From Butyrivibrio sp. AE3004 (GTDB taxonomy: Bacteria > Bacillota > Clostridia > Lachnospirales > Lachnospiraceae), in the NCBI RefSeq assembly GCF_000703165.1, contig NZ_JNLQ01000001.1:124001-188000 (forward strand): a stretch of 64,000 nt of DNA, in the 5' to 3' direction. Position 1 is the first letter of the stretch. Every line of letters starts with the position of its first letter. Position numbers and translations under genes: made by a program. Positions 1 through 8,310 of this stretch are shown here, piece after piece. The notes beneath the pieces are model-generated. The model was not told the DNA's origin. It ran no database searches and saw nothing but the letters and a program-made list of their open reading frames with translations.

Positions 1-33
1 TGGTCAGACGTACAGTCTGATCCCGGCTTTTTT
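1..33 (+). terminator. Probable rho-independent terminator, cut by the window edge
   Basis: An inverted repeat TCAGAC/GTCTGA (4-9 with 15-20) is followed by CCCGG and a six-T run at 28-33. It probably ends a gene that lies left of the window; an outer stem may be cut off. The hairpin core resembles the loop of the terminator at 3767-3812 (both contain GTACAGTCTG). Confidence 0.5.
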
Positions 34-105
34 ACATTTACTAAATTATTGTTGCCTTAATTATTGCTATAATTGATTGGGGAACAATTATTAGGAGGAA
101 ACGGT

Positions 106-2112
106 ATGAAAAAGAAAAATATTTGTCGCACAAGGGGAACGTCTGCCCGATTGGCCGGGACTGTTTTAATCATGTCTATTGCAGTGCAGGCATCAGGATG
201 TGCTGCATCTGAACTAAGAGAGGCTGATCAGCCAAACGAAATCACTCAAAGTAAAATTGAAGAAAACACAGAAAGTGAAGCGAATATAGAAGAAACCGGT
301 AAGGAATACGTCTATGACTTTGATGCCCTGGTTAATGATAAATGGAAAGAAACTGCAAAGGCAAAAGCTGAAGAAAACGGGTATGACAGTTATTCACACG
401 TAACAGAAGAATCAAGACTTATTGATGAAAGAGTCCTATCCATATTCGATACAGATATATCTTCACTTTCAGAAGATAGTGATCTCTACAAATTTCTATA
501 TGTATATAATCAGATACGTGATGCAAAATGGCAGGATGGCAGCGCAAAGCATGCGATAAAGGAAAAGCTTGACTTAATTGACAGCATTGAAACAAGGGAT
601 GCTCTATATGCACTTTTTACAGAAAAATTCTGGGGACAGTTTAATTTTGGCATGTACAGAGTAGTCGATTTTAACATGGGAGATGTAATAAACAACATCG
701 CTCCCATGACCGTAAATCAAAAAGAGCGGATGTCAGATGAGCAGAAATCTGCCATACAAAGATATCTTGAGCAGCTTGGATATGATGAGGATAGGACTTC
801 GCAGATGGTAGAAAACGCAGATGAGATGGATGTTATTATTTCCTCTTATTTGGAGAAATTGTCAGAAGATACATACTTTGGATTTATAGATTCGAAAATA
901 CTTGAAGAGAAAAATGTGGAATTTCCGATTTTTGATATCCTTAGTAAGCAAAATGCTCTTGGAAAAGATAAAATGTTCTACTCCAGAATGGATTATATAG
1001 ATTTCCTGAGTGAGTATTATACAGAGAAAAATATTTCCAAAATAAGAGATCATCTACTTGTTTCAGCGGCTGTAAGCTTATCAAGACTTGATAAGGAGGA
1101 TGAGGGAATTACCTTCAACACTGTTTATCCGGACGTGACCCCGGCAGATTTTGAAATATGTCTAAGGAATGCAATGTTTGGCCCCGGAAAAAATATAATC
1201 GAAAAAACGTACAAGGATCAATATATTGATGATGAGACTATTAAAAGCATGGAAACGATACTTGAAGATGTAAAGACGACCATGCGGACTGTAATAGCTG
1301 ATTCCGACTGGCTTTCAGTGCATGGAAAGGAGCAGGCAGGACACAAGATTTTTTACCTGAAAAACTATATAGGTGAAAATGGTCATACCGATGACTTTTC
1401 AGAAGTGGAACTGGCAGAAAATCCGCTTGAAAATTACATAGCGCTTAAAGTAAGTATGTATGATTTTCTTGATAAACAGCTTGTAAATGATAAGACGGAT
1501 AAGGAAATGTTTTCAGCTTCATTTTTAGTTGATAATGCATTTTATTTTTCACAGAATAACAGCATAGTCATTGGTGATGGATATCTTGAGAATAAATTGG
1601 ACGATGATTCATATGAAGAAAAACTGGCATATTGGGGATGTATGCTGGCGCATGAATTGTCGCATGCTTACGATCCAAAGGGCAGCAACTACGACTATGA
1701 AGGCTATTATGATAAGTGGATGTCTGATGAAGAATATGCGGAGTATACAAAGCGAACTCAGAAAATAGAAGATTTTTTTGATGGAAAAGAGGTTGGAGAT
1801 GGCATAACTCTGGATGGTAAGCGTGTCTGTGGTGAAACCTTCTCCGATATTATGGGTATAGAATGCTGCCTCAGAATTCTTGAGAATATGGAAAATCCTG
1901 ATTACGATGCTTTTTTCAAAACTTATGCGAAAGTATATACATGCTATTATACGCAGGATGGCCTTAAGAAGGCAGTGGAGGATACACATCTTCCGGGTAA
2001 AGAGCGTGTAAACTATGTATTGGGTCAGTTTGATAAGTTCTATGAAATTTATGATGTGGATACAACAAGTCCCTATTATGTATCAGAAGAGGACAGACTA
2101 TCAGCATTTTGA
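106..2112 (+). CDS. M13 (neprilysin/PepO) family zinc metallopeptidase, lipoprotein
   Basis: Predicted membrane-anchored extracellular endopeptidase acting on peptides. The zinc motif HELSH is at residues 516-520. A downstream GETFSD, with Glu577 as the likely third zinc ligand, replaces the family's usual ENxxD. An upstream NAFYxxxxNSI segment matches the M13 motif before the zinc site. The N-terminus is a lipoprotein signal ending in a lipobox at Cys32, followed by an acidic linker. The 668-residue length fits the family (about 630-700). Start chosen at ATG 106 because AGGAGG lies at 93-98; an upstream TTG at 73 has no such site. It is monocistronic, with a terminator just after the stop. 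Zn-peptidase membership is secure; the substrate is unknown. Confidence 0.85.
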   Translation: MKKKNICRTRGTSARLAGTVLIMSIAVQASGCAASELREADQPNEITQSKIEENTESEANIEETGKEYVYDFDALVNDKWKETAKAKAEENGYDSYSHVTEESRLIDERVLSIFDTDISSLSEDSDLYKFLYVYNQIRDAKWQDGSAKHAIKEKLDLIDSIETRDALYALFTEKFWGQFNFGMYRVVDFNMGDVINNIAPMTVNQKERMSDEQKSAIQRYLEQLGYDEDRTSQMVENADEMDVIISSYLEKLSEDTYFGFIDSKILEEKNVEFPIFDILSKQNALGKDKMFYSRMDYIDFLSEYYTEKNISKIRDHLLVSAAVSLSRLDKEDEGITFNTVYPDVTPADFEICLRNAMFGPGKNIIEKTYKDQYIDDETIKSMETILEDVKTTMRTVIADSDWLSVHGKEQAGHKIFYLKNYIGENGHTDDFSEVELAENPLENYIALKVSMYDFLDKQLVNDKTDKEMFSASFLVDNAFYFSQNNSIVIGDGYLENKLDDDSYEEKLAYWGCMLAHELSHAYDPKGSNYDYEGYYDKWMSDEEYAEYTKRTQKIEDFFDGKEVGDGITLDGKRVCGETFSDIMGIECCLRILENMENPDYDAFFKTYAKVYTCYYTQDGLKKAVEDTHLPGKERVNYVLGQFDKFYEIYDVDTTSPYYVSEEDRLSAF

Positions 2113-2123
2113 TTTGTTGCAAA

Positions 2124-2158
2124 TAAAAAGCTAAGAGCTCTCTGCTCCTAGCTTTTTT
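2124..2158 (+). terminator. Rho-independent terminator of the M13 peptidase gene
   Basis: Stem AAAAGCTAaGAGC / GCTCcTAGCTTTT with one mismatch, followed by a T run. It starts 12 bp after the stop codon. Confidence 0.8.
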
Positions 2159-2199
2159 GTATAGGAACGCCGCAACTGGTATTCCTGCTTTTTTCCGCA

Positions 2200-2421
2200 C
2201 TAATCATCAAATTTGGTAACCAGAGGTTTTCCATTTTCATCTACGAGCACCGTCAAACCAGCTTTATCGGTTCCGCCCATAACAAACAAATAATTTACAC
2301 CGGTAGTTCTATCTATGATAATTTCACCACTAATCGTGTTTGAAAATGCACCGCTCTCGCATGAGTCAATAGATATAGAGTGATGCTCGAATCTTTTTTC
2401 GGAATTATTTGAGCCAAACAT
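2200..2421 (-). CDS. DUF6440-like small protein
   Basis: A 73-residue protein whose centre, with TTGVNYLFV, GGxDxAGLTVL and DENGKPLV, matches my recollection of the DUF6440 family, small Firmicute proteins of unknown function. There is no signal peptide or membrane segment, so it is probably cytosolic. ATG 2421 is chosen because GGAGG lies 8 nt upstream (2430-2434); a GTG nine bases earlier would overlap that site. It lies alone between two leftward genes, about 115 bp before the cysteine synthase gene. Confidence 0.7.
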   Translation of the reverse strand: MFGSNNSEKRFEHHSISIDSCESGAFSNTISGEIIIDRTTGVNYLFVMGGTDKAGLTVLVDENGKPLVTKFDD

Positions 2422-2536
2422 AATAAACACCTCCTTAATTGAAAAGGATATACTTATGATAATGCTAATTTGTCACATACATTGATTATATCATGAAACT
2501 TTTGCTTATCCTATTAAGATACCAAAAGCTACTTTC

Positions 2537-3466
2537 TTATTCTTCAAAAAGAGGCGTGGAAAAATACCTCTCGGCAGTATCGGGCAGAATTGTAACTACC
2601 GTTTTACCTTTTCCAAGCTTTTTGGCAAGTTTTACTGCAGCGGCAACGTTGGTTCCACTGGATATTCCGCACATTATTCCTTCTTCTCTGGCGAGTCGTT
2701 GCGCCATGGCTATAGCTTCTTCGTCCGATACAACACATATATCATCATATATATCACGATTAAGGATTTCCGGGATTATACCGTCACCTATTCCCATCTG
2801 AAGATGAGTTCCGATATTTCCTCCGGCAAGGATAGCAGCATTCTCAGGTTCTGCAGCCCATATTTCGATGGTTGGATATTGAGCTTTGAGTGCCTCGCCT
2901 ATACCCGTGATTGTTCCACCTGTTCCTATTCCCGAACAAAAACCATGGATGGGCTTTTCAACCTGTTCCATTATTTCCAGAGCAGTGTGATTTTTATGTG
3001 CCATGGTATTATTTGGATTTTCAAACTGCTGCGGAACAAATACTTTTGGATTCTCTTTTTGCATTCTGATGGCTGTATTTAAGCATTCCTCAATACATGC
3101 CCCTATATCTCCTTCATCATGGACAAGTATTACTTCTGCCCCGTAATGTCTGACTATCTTCCGGCGCTCTTCGCTGACTGAATCAGGCATTATTATTATC
3201 GTCTTGTAACCACGTACCGCTCCTACAAGGGCAAGGCCTATTCCCTGATTACCACTGGTAGGCTCTACTATTATGGTTTCTTTGTTTATAAGTCCCTGTT
3301 CTTCCGCAGCCAGAACCATATTAAGTGCTGTTCTTGTCTTAATAGAACCGCCAACATTTATACCTTCAAATTTCACAAGAATCTCAGCTCCCTCCGGATC
3401 TGCTATTCTGTTAAGTCGTATCATTGGAGTATGCCCTACTGCAGCAAGTACATTTTCGTAAATCAT
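2537..3466 (-). CDS. Cysteine synthase (O-acetylserine sulfhydrylase) family, copy 1
   Basis: PLP enzyme expected to make cysteine from O-acetylserine and sulfide in the cytosol. Visible motifs are GHTPMIRL at residues 11-18, the Schiff-base lysine K43 in GSIKTR (the usual form is GSVKDR), the substrate loop TSGNQG (usually TSGNTG), and the phosphate-binding GTGGT. The full length of 309 residues is normal. The changes SVKDR to SIKTR and TSGNTG to TSGNQG separate it from the more canonical copy at 26823-27755, so it may be a specialised or CysM-like paralogue. It stands alone, not in the sulfur cluster. Confidence is high for family, moderate for the exact substrate. Confidence 0.88.
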   Translation of the reverse strand: MIYENVLAAVGHTPMIRLNRIADPEGAEILVKFEGINVGGSIKTRTALNMVLAAEEQGLINKETIIVEPTSGNQGIGLALVGAVRGYKTIIIMPDSVSEERRKIVRHYGAEVILVHDEGDIGACIEECLNTAIRMQKENPKVFVPQQFENPNNTMAHKNHTALEIMEQVEKPIHGFCSGIGTGGTITGIGEALKAQYPTIEIWAAEPENAAILAGGNIGTHLQMGIGDGIIPEILNRDIYDDICVVSDEEAIAMAQRLAREEGIMCGISSGTNVAAAVKLAKKLGKGKTVVTILPDTAERYFSTPLFEE

Positions 3467-3606
3467 TAGTTTATTCGTATCCTTTCCATTTTCCTTAAAA
3501 ATATATACACTTGAGATTCCAGCCCTTTGAAAACATCATATATATCAAAGCTCATCCGTGTTTTGTCTAAATCAACAGATTAACTATCCTGAACATATGA
3601 CAACAG

Positions 3607-3765
3607 TCAGTTTTCCTTGGCTATGAAGGTGTGCGTTTTAATTGAAGACAGTTTTATATGTTCAAGCTCTGTGTAAGGTATATTATAAAACATAGAGTTT
3701 CCTGAATCATATACCGTAGCAAATATTTTTATTTCAAGAGTATCATCAGCAATATAGTGGATAAA
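3607..3765 (-). pseudogene. Unidentified C-terminal gene remnant
   Basis: An open frame of about 50 codons with coding character ends in TGA at 3607-3609. It contains DTLEIKIFATVYDSGNS and ends TFIAKEN. There is no start codon or ribosome binding site, and the upstream end runs into the terminator hairpin at 3767-3812, as if the 5' part had been deleted. I cannot identify the family. Confidence 0.35.
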
Positions 3766-3766
3766 T

Positions 3767-3812
3767 AAAAATACCGGTGGTCCGCTGTACAGTCTGGATC
3801 ACCGGTATTTTT
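3767..3812 (-). terminator. Strong terminator downstream of the tyrosine recombinase gene
   Basis: Perfect 13-bp stem AAAAATACCGGTG / CACCGGTATTTTT around a 20-nt loop, with T runs on both strands. It lies 33 bp past the recombinase stop and could work in both directions. Confidence 0.8.
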
Positions 3813-3844
3813 ACATTCAGTTCTGTAGACGCTTCTTTGTATCT

Positions 3845-4864
3845 TTAGCCTACAATAGCACTAAGCTTACTGTTGACAATATCATCAAGCTTATCATCAA
3901 CCTCATTAACATAGCGCTGAGTAGTGTTGATACTCTTATGCCCCAGTTTCTTTCTCGTGAAGTCGATATCTTTTGTCATACTGTAAACAGCAGTTCCATA
4001 GCTGTGTCTCATCTTATGGCATGAATATCCGTTTTTAATCCCAATCAGCTTGGTATAGGTTTTTACCACATTATTTAAGCCCCAGTACCCCAATCTTTCG
4101 CCGCATATTGTGACCAATAATGGTCCACTCTGCGCATTAACAGGTTGATCCATTATCTTTGCTCTAAGCTGCAGCCACTCATCTAAAGACTCCATAACTG
4201 AACCAATAAGCTCAAATTCTTTTATCTTATGTCCTTTATTAATGGTGGATACCGTCCGATGTTCAAAATCTATATCTTCTATATTTATTTCTATTAAAGG
4301 CTCAGCTCTCATACCGGTTGTAAGTAACAGCTTTATTATTGTTAAGTCTCTGGGTTTAAGCTTACTTCTTTGGTAACTTATTTTATTTTCTGTTTCAATT
4401 TTCTTAATGAGCTTTTTCATTTGCTCTTGAGAAAGATACTTCTGACACGGTGCATCAGTGTTCTTTGGTCTTCTGGTTTTAGCTACGGGATTCTCTTTTA
4501 TAAATTCATTTATGTATAAGAACTCATAAAAAGATTTCAAGGCACTCCATGCCTGAGCCTGTTTTGAAGAAGATGATTCTTTTATATTACCCTGCGTATC
4601 TGTTATGTATTTGATCTTTGCCATATAAGCATTAATATCCAAAGGCAGCTGAGTTGATAAGAATTCAACTGTTATATCTTTTACTCCTCTTTCATCCCGC
4701 AGCCAATCAAAATACATCTTAACGGCCTGTACATAGTCTTTCTTTGTAATCCATGTATTCTGTGACATATTGTCCAGATACTGTCTAAGAATAATCGGTT
4801 GTCCGACCAGTATCTTATCTATACTTCTCTTTATTTTTAGATCTGATTCAACTCTGCCATTCAT
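3845..4864 (-). CDS. Tyrosine recombinase / phage-type integrase
   Basis: Site-specific recombinase of the XerC/D-integrase superfamily, 339 residues. The N-terminal SAM-like core-binding domain spans about residues 20-125 and the catalytic domain about 145-335. All catalytic positions are present: R186 (TGMRAEP), K210 (NKGHK), H283 and R286 (HKMRHSYGT), H309 (LGHKS) and nucleophile Y318. AGGAG lies 10 nt before ATG 4864. The upstream region holds three phased TCCGT repeats and two tiny divergent ORFs. It may be the integrase of a small or decayed element; no matching attachment-site pair was found in the window. A chromosomal Xer role is less likely because an ordinary XerC/D has about 295-305 residues. 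Confidence 0.85.
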   Translation of the reverse strand: MNGRVESDLKIKRSIDKILVGQPIILRQYLDNMSQNTWITKKDYVQAVKMYFDWLRDERGVKDITVEFLSTQLPLDINAYMAKIKYITDTQGNIKESSSSKQAQAWSALKSFYEFLYINEFIKENPVAKTRRPKNTDAPCQKYLSQEQMKKLIKKIETENKISYQRSKLKPRDLTIIKLLLTTGMRAEPLIEINIEDIDFEHRTVSTINKGHKIKEFELIGSVMESLDEWLQLRAKIMDQPVNAQSGPLLVTICGERLGYWGLNNVVKTYTKLIGIKNGYSCHKMRHSYGTAVYSMTKDIDFTRKKLGHKSINTTQRYVNEVDDKLDDIVNSKLSAIVG

Positions 4865-4907
4865 AATCTGTTATCTCCTTTTTCGCTTAATTAGTATCCT
4901 GTTATGA

Positions 4908-4958
4908 ATCCGTACACTATTATATAATTCCGTGTAAAACTGAGTTAAATCCGTGTAA
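4908..4958. repeat. Three helically phased TCCGT repeats between recombinase and small ORFs
   Basis: ATCCGTACA (4908-4916), TTCCGTGTAA (4928-4937) and ATCCGTGTAA (4949-4958) share TCCGT at 20- and 21-bp spacing. They sit in the divergent promoter region of the recombinase, so they may be arm-type recombinase sites or an operator. Confidence 0.5.
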
Positions 4959-5000
4959 TCGGGGAGAACGAACTTTGATTGTGATAAATATTGGGTGTAC

Positions 5001-5069
5001 ATGGGAATTATGTTTGGAATGCCCTATGGGTTGTTTGATGAAGATACTGATAGAGGAGGTTTACCATGA
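5001..5069 (+). CDS. Putative 22-residue leader ORF, overlapping the next ORF
   Basis: ATG 5001 opens 22 codons (MGIMFGMPYGLFDEDTDRGG then LP) whose TGA overlaps the ATG of the following ORF in an ATGA junction. The AGGAGG serving the next ORF lies inside it, which is typical of translational coupling. The peptide is not recognised. It has no clear ribosome binding site of its own, so its expression is uncertain. Confidence 0.35.
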   Translation: MGIMFGMPYGLFDEDTDRGGLP

Positions 5070-5230
5070 AATTCAAAGATATTCAGAATTTAACAATAAA
5101 TAGAGAACGCAAAGAACACAAAGAACAGCATAGTCTGGCTATGAGCTATGACCAGTACAGAGAAAAGCTGTTTGAGATGCATAACAAAGAACCAAAGATT
5201 AACATATTCGGAGCAACCTTCACGATCTGA
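5066..5230 (+). CDS. Hypothetical 54-residue protein with a strong ribosome binding site
   Basis: Short ORF with GAGGAGG 7 nt before ATG 5066. It encodes a charged, soluble peptide rich in Lys, Glu and His (N-terminus MKFKDIQNLTINRERKEHKE) that ends NIFGATFTI. There is no signal peptide, transmembrane segment or recognised domain. It is divergent from the tyrosine recombinase and may belong to the same mobile unit, for example as a directionality or regulatory factor; that is only inference from position. Confidence 0.55.
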   Translation: MKFKDIQNLTINRERKEHKEQHSLAMSYDQYREKLFEMHNKEPKINIFGATFTI

Positions 5231-5257
5231 TTTCGCTAACAGATATTAGAAAAAAAC

Positions 5258-7654
5258 TTAAATATTAAGCGCAGCAATCAGATTTTTGTAATCCATGTAT
5301 TTTTTTATAAAGCTCTCGTGGTGTCTGTTGATATAAGCATAATCTCCGTTCTTGCCGGCAGCTTCAAGCCTATATGCATCTTCCCCGAGCTTGATTGCAC
5401 CGATTATTCTGGCAGATGTTTTAATAACATCTGCCTTTATTGAGTAATTCTCAAAGTCTTCATTGGAATAGAGCCAATCAAGTTCTTCAATATTTTCATC
5501 AGCCAGATTATAAAAAGCCTTTAGTAAGTCCAGATATACATCAGCCCGGCCACAGTAATTCAAGCCACTGTCTATGTCTATAAGCTTCTGATCAATTAAC
5601 AATGACAGCTTTTTATATACAAGTCGTGGACCGTGGACAAGCAAATTGGCATCATCTAAATCACTATGGACTATCTCAATAAGCTCTTCCGGAAGGTGTT
5701 TCATAAGCATCAGATCAAGACTATCCGTATCTATAGGTTTCGTAAGATAGTCAGAAAAACCTGCTGCAATGTATTCATCTCTGGCACCGGAGATAGCATT
5801 GGCAGTAAGACAGATTGTCGGTGTATTAAGATTAGGATTATCCTCTTCCTGTTTCATCTCCTGCAGTGTCATGATTCCATCTTTATCAGGCATCATGTGA
5901 TCAAGGAAAATGATATCATACTTTTTCACCCTCATCATTTCCAGGGCTTTGTCTCCACTATCAGCGGTATCGACCATAATAAGGGTCTGTTTGATCAGAT
6001 TTTTAAAAACCACCAGATTCATATCATTATCGTCAACTACAAGTACTATTGCTCCGGGGGCGGTGAATTTTTCTCTGTATTCTTCTGATTTATCATGATT
6101 TTCCCCATATGAGGATGCGTAATCTCCAAGCACCTCATTACCTACAATCTTCTGTTTTAATGAAAAATGGAAGTTGGACCCCTCTCCATAAATACTTTCC
6201 ACTTCAAGGGTAGCCCCCATCATTTCAAGAAGATTCTTGGTAATATTCATACCAAGACCTGTCCCCTCTATATTGCGATTTCTTTTTTCTTCAATTCTCT
6301 CAAACTCTGAGAACAGCTTTTTTACATCAGCTTCCCTGATGCCGATACCGGTATCCTTAACAGCTACATCAAGAAGCACATTTTCGGGATCATTATCTGT
6401 TTTTGAAAATCCCACATGGAAAACGATACTGCCCTGTTCAGTATACTTGGCAGCATTGGTAAGTATATTTGTAATAATCTGTTTGATACGAACTGCATCC
6501 CCATATAATTGCTTTGGTGTATCAGGATCAAAATCCAGAACAAGCTCCAATCCCTTGGCATCAACTCTTGGACTAACCATGTTCACTAAATCATTTAGAA
6601 CGGATGATAGGTCGTATTTTTCAGGGATAAGCTCTAGCTTACCTGCTTCAATTTTGGAAAAATCAAGAATATCATTGATAATGCCAAGTAGCGTTGAACC
6701 GGCTGTTTTGACATTTTCAGAGTATAATCTAATCTCAGGGTCTGCGGACTCTCTGAGTATCATCTCATTCATTCCCAGAACTGCATTAATTGGCGTACGA
6801 ATTTCGTGAGACATATTGGCAAGGAAATTACTCTTTGCACGGTTAGCCTCATCTGCCTCTCTTATCTGCTCCGTTAGAGCCGTCGCCATTGATTGCAGCG
6901 CTCTTGATAAAACGCCAAGCTCGTCCTCTCTGTCAATCTCAAGCTTTTTGCTGAAATCTCCATTCTGATAAAGCTGCGCGGTATCCGTAATCTGCTTCAT
7001 TGGCAATGTTATAGCCCTTATCAGTATATAACAAAGACTTCCTATCATCAGAAGCACAATTCCAAGTACTATAAGGAAAAGCAAAAGTGTACGACGCACC
7101 TGTTCCTTTAGCTGCCCTTCGTACCAATCTATACTAAAATCAACGGCCACAATACCAACTATCTCTCCTGATGAATTGTGCACGGGACTGTAGGCACTGT
7201 AAAAAGTTCCCCAACGATCTGTATATGGCACTAAATCCACGGCACTGATTCCCTTACTTGCTTTTACCAGAGCATCTGTCTTTATAACCTCTTCGCCAAA
7301 TTCTCCAGGTTCTTCCAGTGAAGGATCGATGGTAAAGGTAAAACGGCCGTCATCTTCCGCCTTAATTCCATACACAGAATCAGCTTCTATGTTATCACGA
7401 AAAACAGCAAGGGCATTATAAACTCTTCGGTAGCCGGGATTGTTCACACTGTCTTTTGTAAGACGCTCAAGCGTATCCCCGTCTATTGAACCGGCAGCGC
7501 AATTAACAATATCAAGCATTCTTTGTCTTGTGGATCTGATTATGGCGGTATTAGTCTGATAAAGAGCGACAACACAAAAAGAGCCGGTGGAAAGAATTAC
7601 CGCCAACAAAACAACAATCCATATTCTTGTTGCCAGACTTTTTTTGTGGTTCAT
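5258..7654 (-). CDS. Membrane-bound hybrid histidine kinase with degenerate Hpt-like C-terminus
   Basis: Sensor kinase of 798 residues. It has transmembrane segments near 10-33 and 188-212 around an extracytoplasmic Cache-like sensor, then HAMP (about 212-265) and HisKA with phospho-accepting H283 in NMSHEIRTP. The HATPase domain has N, G1 (DTGIGI) and G2 (GTGLGM) boxes. A receiver domain (about 537-655) has acceptor D585 in IIFLDHMMPD. The last ~110 residues look like an Hpt domain (KTSARIIGA, RLEAAGKNGD), but the phosphotransfer position is D742 (KADVIKTS) where related kinases have His (typically HALKSS). The phosphorelay is therefore probably broken or altered at the last step. No cognate regulator is adjacent. 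Confidence 0.9.
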   Translation of the reverse strand: MNHKKSLATRIWIVVLLAVILSTGSFCVVALYQTNTAIIRSTRQRMLDIVNCAAGSIDGDTLERLTKDSVNNPGYRRVYNALAVFRDNIEADSVYGIKAEDDGRFTFTIDPSLEEPGEFGEEVIKTDALVKASKGISAVDLVPYTDRWGTFYSAYSPVHNSSGEIVGIVAVDFSIDWYEGQLKEQVRRTLLLFLIVLGIVLLMIGSLCYILIRAITLPMKQITDTAQLYQNGDFSKKLEIDREDELGVLSRALQSMATALTEQIREADEANRAKSNFLANMSHEIRTPINAVLGMNEMILRESADPEIRLYSENVKTAGSTLLGIINDILDFSKIEAGKLELIPEKYDLSSVLNDLVNMVSPRVDAKGLELVLDFDPDTPKQLYGDAVRIKQIITNILTNAAKYTEQGSIVFHVGFSKTDNDPENVLLDVAVKDTGIGIREADVKKLFSEFERIEEKRNRNIEGTGLGMNITKNLLEMMGATLEVESIYGEGSNFHFSLKQKIVGNEVLGDYASSYGENHDKSEEYREKFTAPGAIVLVVDDNDMNLVVFKNLIKQTLIMVDTADSGDKALEMMRVKKYDIIFLDHMMPDKDGIMTLQEMKQEEDNPNLNTPTICLTANAISGARDEYIAAGFSDYLTKPIDTDSLDLMLMKHLPEELIEIVHSDLDDANLLVHGPRLVYKKLSLLIDQKLIDIDSGLNYCGRADVYLDLLKAFYNLADENIEELDWLYSNEDFENYSIKADVIKTSARIIGAIKLGEDAYRLEAAGKNGDYAYINRHHESFIKKYMDYKNLIAALNI

Positions 7655-8075
7655 AATCTGTGCTACCTATAATTCGAAACTATGACTTCTTTTGCGCAAA
7701 ATCGGAAATGCAAGCAAGAATCCTGCGTTACTAATACTCCTGCGAATAACCACAATTCGCCTTTATACATGTGATTATAATACGCAAAAATTGCATATTG
7801 TTCACATTTATAGATTCTTCATACTCTTTTAAAACCCATTTTATTTATACTGTTGAACCGGCAACATATCTTGAAACAGGACATCTACGAAGAGAACACT
7901 TCATTTTCCGGAAAGATATTAGAAATATTGAATCAATGAACGAGTTCACAAATAAAACACACTCCAGTCACTTTTTTTTACGAATTAGACAGTATTATAT
8001 AAATATCAAGAGAAATGACACACCTCTTGATTCCCCTCATAAGAAAATATAGAAACAATAAACTTTTCTTCAAAA
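7655..8075. other. Intergenic region upstream of the histidine kinase
   Basis: About 420 bp with no convincing gene. A TATAAT on the minus strand (complement near 7776-7781) is a possible -10 box for the kinase. A dyad ATCAAGAG / CTCTTGAT near 8006-8034 lacks a T run. Open frames here have no ribosome binding site or recognisable product. Confidence 0.4.
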
Positions 8076-8109
8076 AAAGCTGGCGTTCCCGTGACAAGAC
8101 GCCAGCTTT
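8076..8109 (-). terminator. Terminator after the LRR remnant
   Basis: Perfect 11-bp stem AAAGCTGGCGT / ACGCCAGCTTT with a T run on the minus strand, 11 bp beyond the stop of the remnant at 8120. Confidence 0.8.
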
Positions 8110-8119
8110 CCCTCATTTA

Positions 8120-8308
8120 TCAGCCTTTTTTGAATTTAAATTTGGCGTTCTTGGCGCCGGCTTTCTTAAGCATTTTCTTTACCTTGTTAAAGGTTTTCTT
8201 ATCCTTGCAAACAATCTTGATTGTAGCGTTCTTCTTAATTCCCTTGAAGCTATTCTTGCTTAAAACATCTTTTAGTATATTTTGATATTTATTAAAAACA
8301 TGCTTACC
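8120..8308 (-). pseudogene. C-terminal remnant of a BspA-type LRR surface protein
   Basis: About 62 codons without a start codon, ending in TGA at 8120-8122. The translation contains KNSFKGIKKNATIKIVCKD and ends in a Lys-rich KFKFKKG tail. This is the characteristic final leucine-rich-repeat module of BspA-like Lachnospiraceae surface proteins; compare KNAFKGINSKATFKLVG in the intact gene at 22149-23540. It retains its terminator but has lost the rest. The in-frame upstream stop (complement 8321-8323) lies inside the neighbouring transglutaminase gene. Confidence 0.65.
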
Positions 8309-8310
8309 AT

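Noticed and set aside
1609..1989. A 126-codon minus-strand frame inside the M13 peptidase gene
   Set aside because: Shadow of a well-supported coding region; its Ile/Phe-rich translation has no recognisable features.
1..3812. Similar hairpins at 1-33 and 3767-3812 as possible attachment-site pair of an element
   Set aside because: The shared core is only about ten bases (GTACAGTCTG) and both places have terminator features; the recombinase gene lies outside the interval.
7771..8263. Plus-strand open frames of 80-93 codons
   Set aside because: No ribosome binding site, no domain, and part of the stretch is antisense to the LRR remnant.
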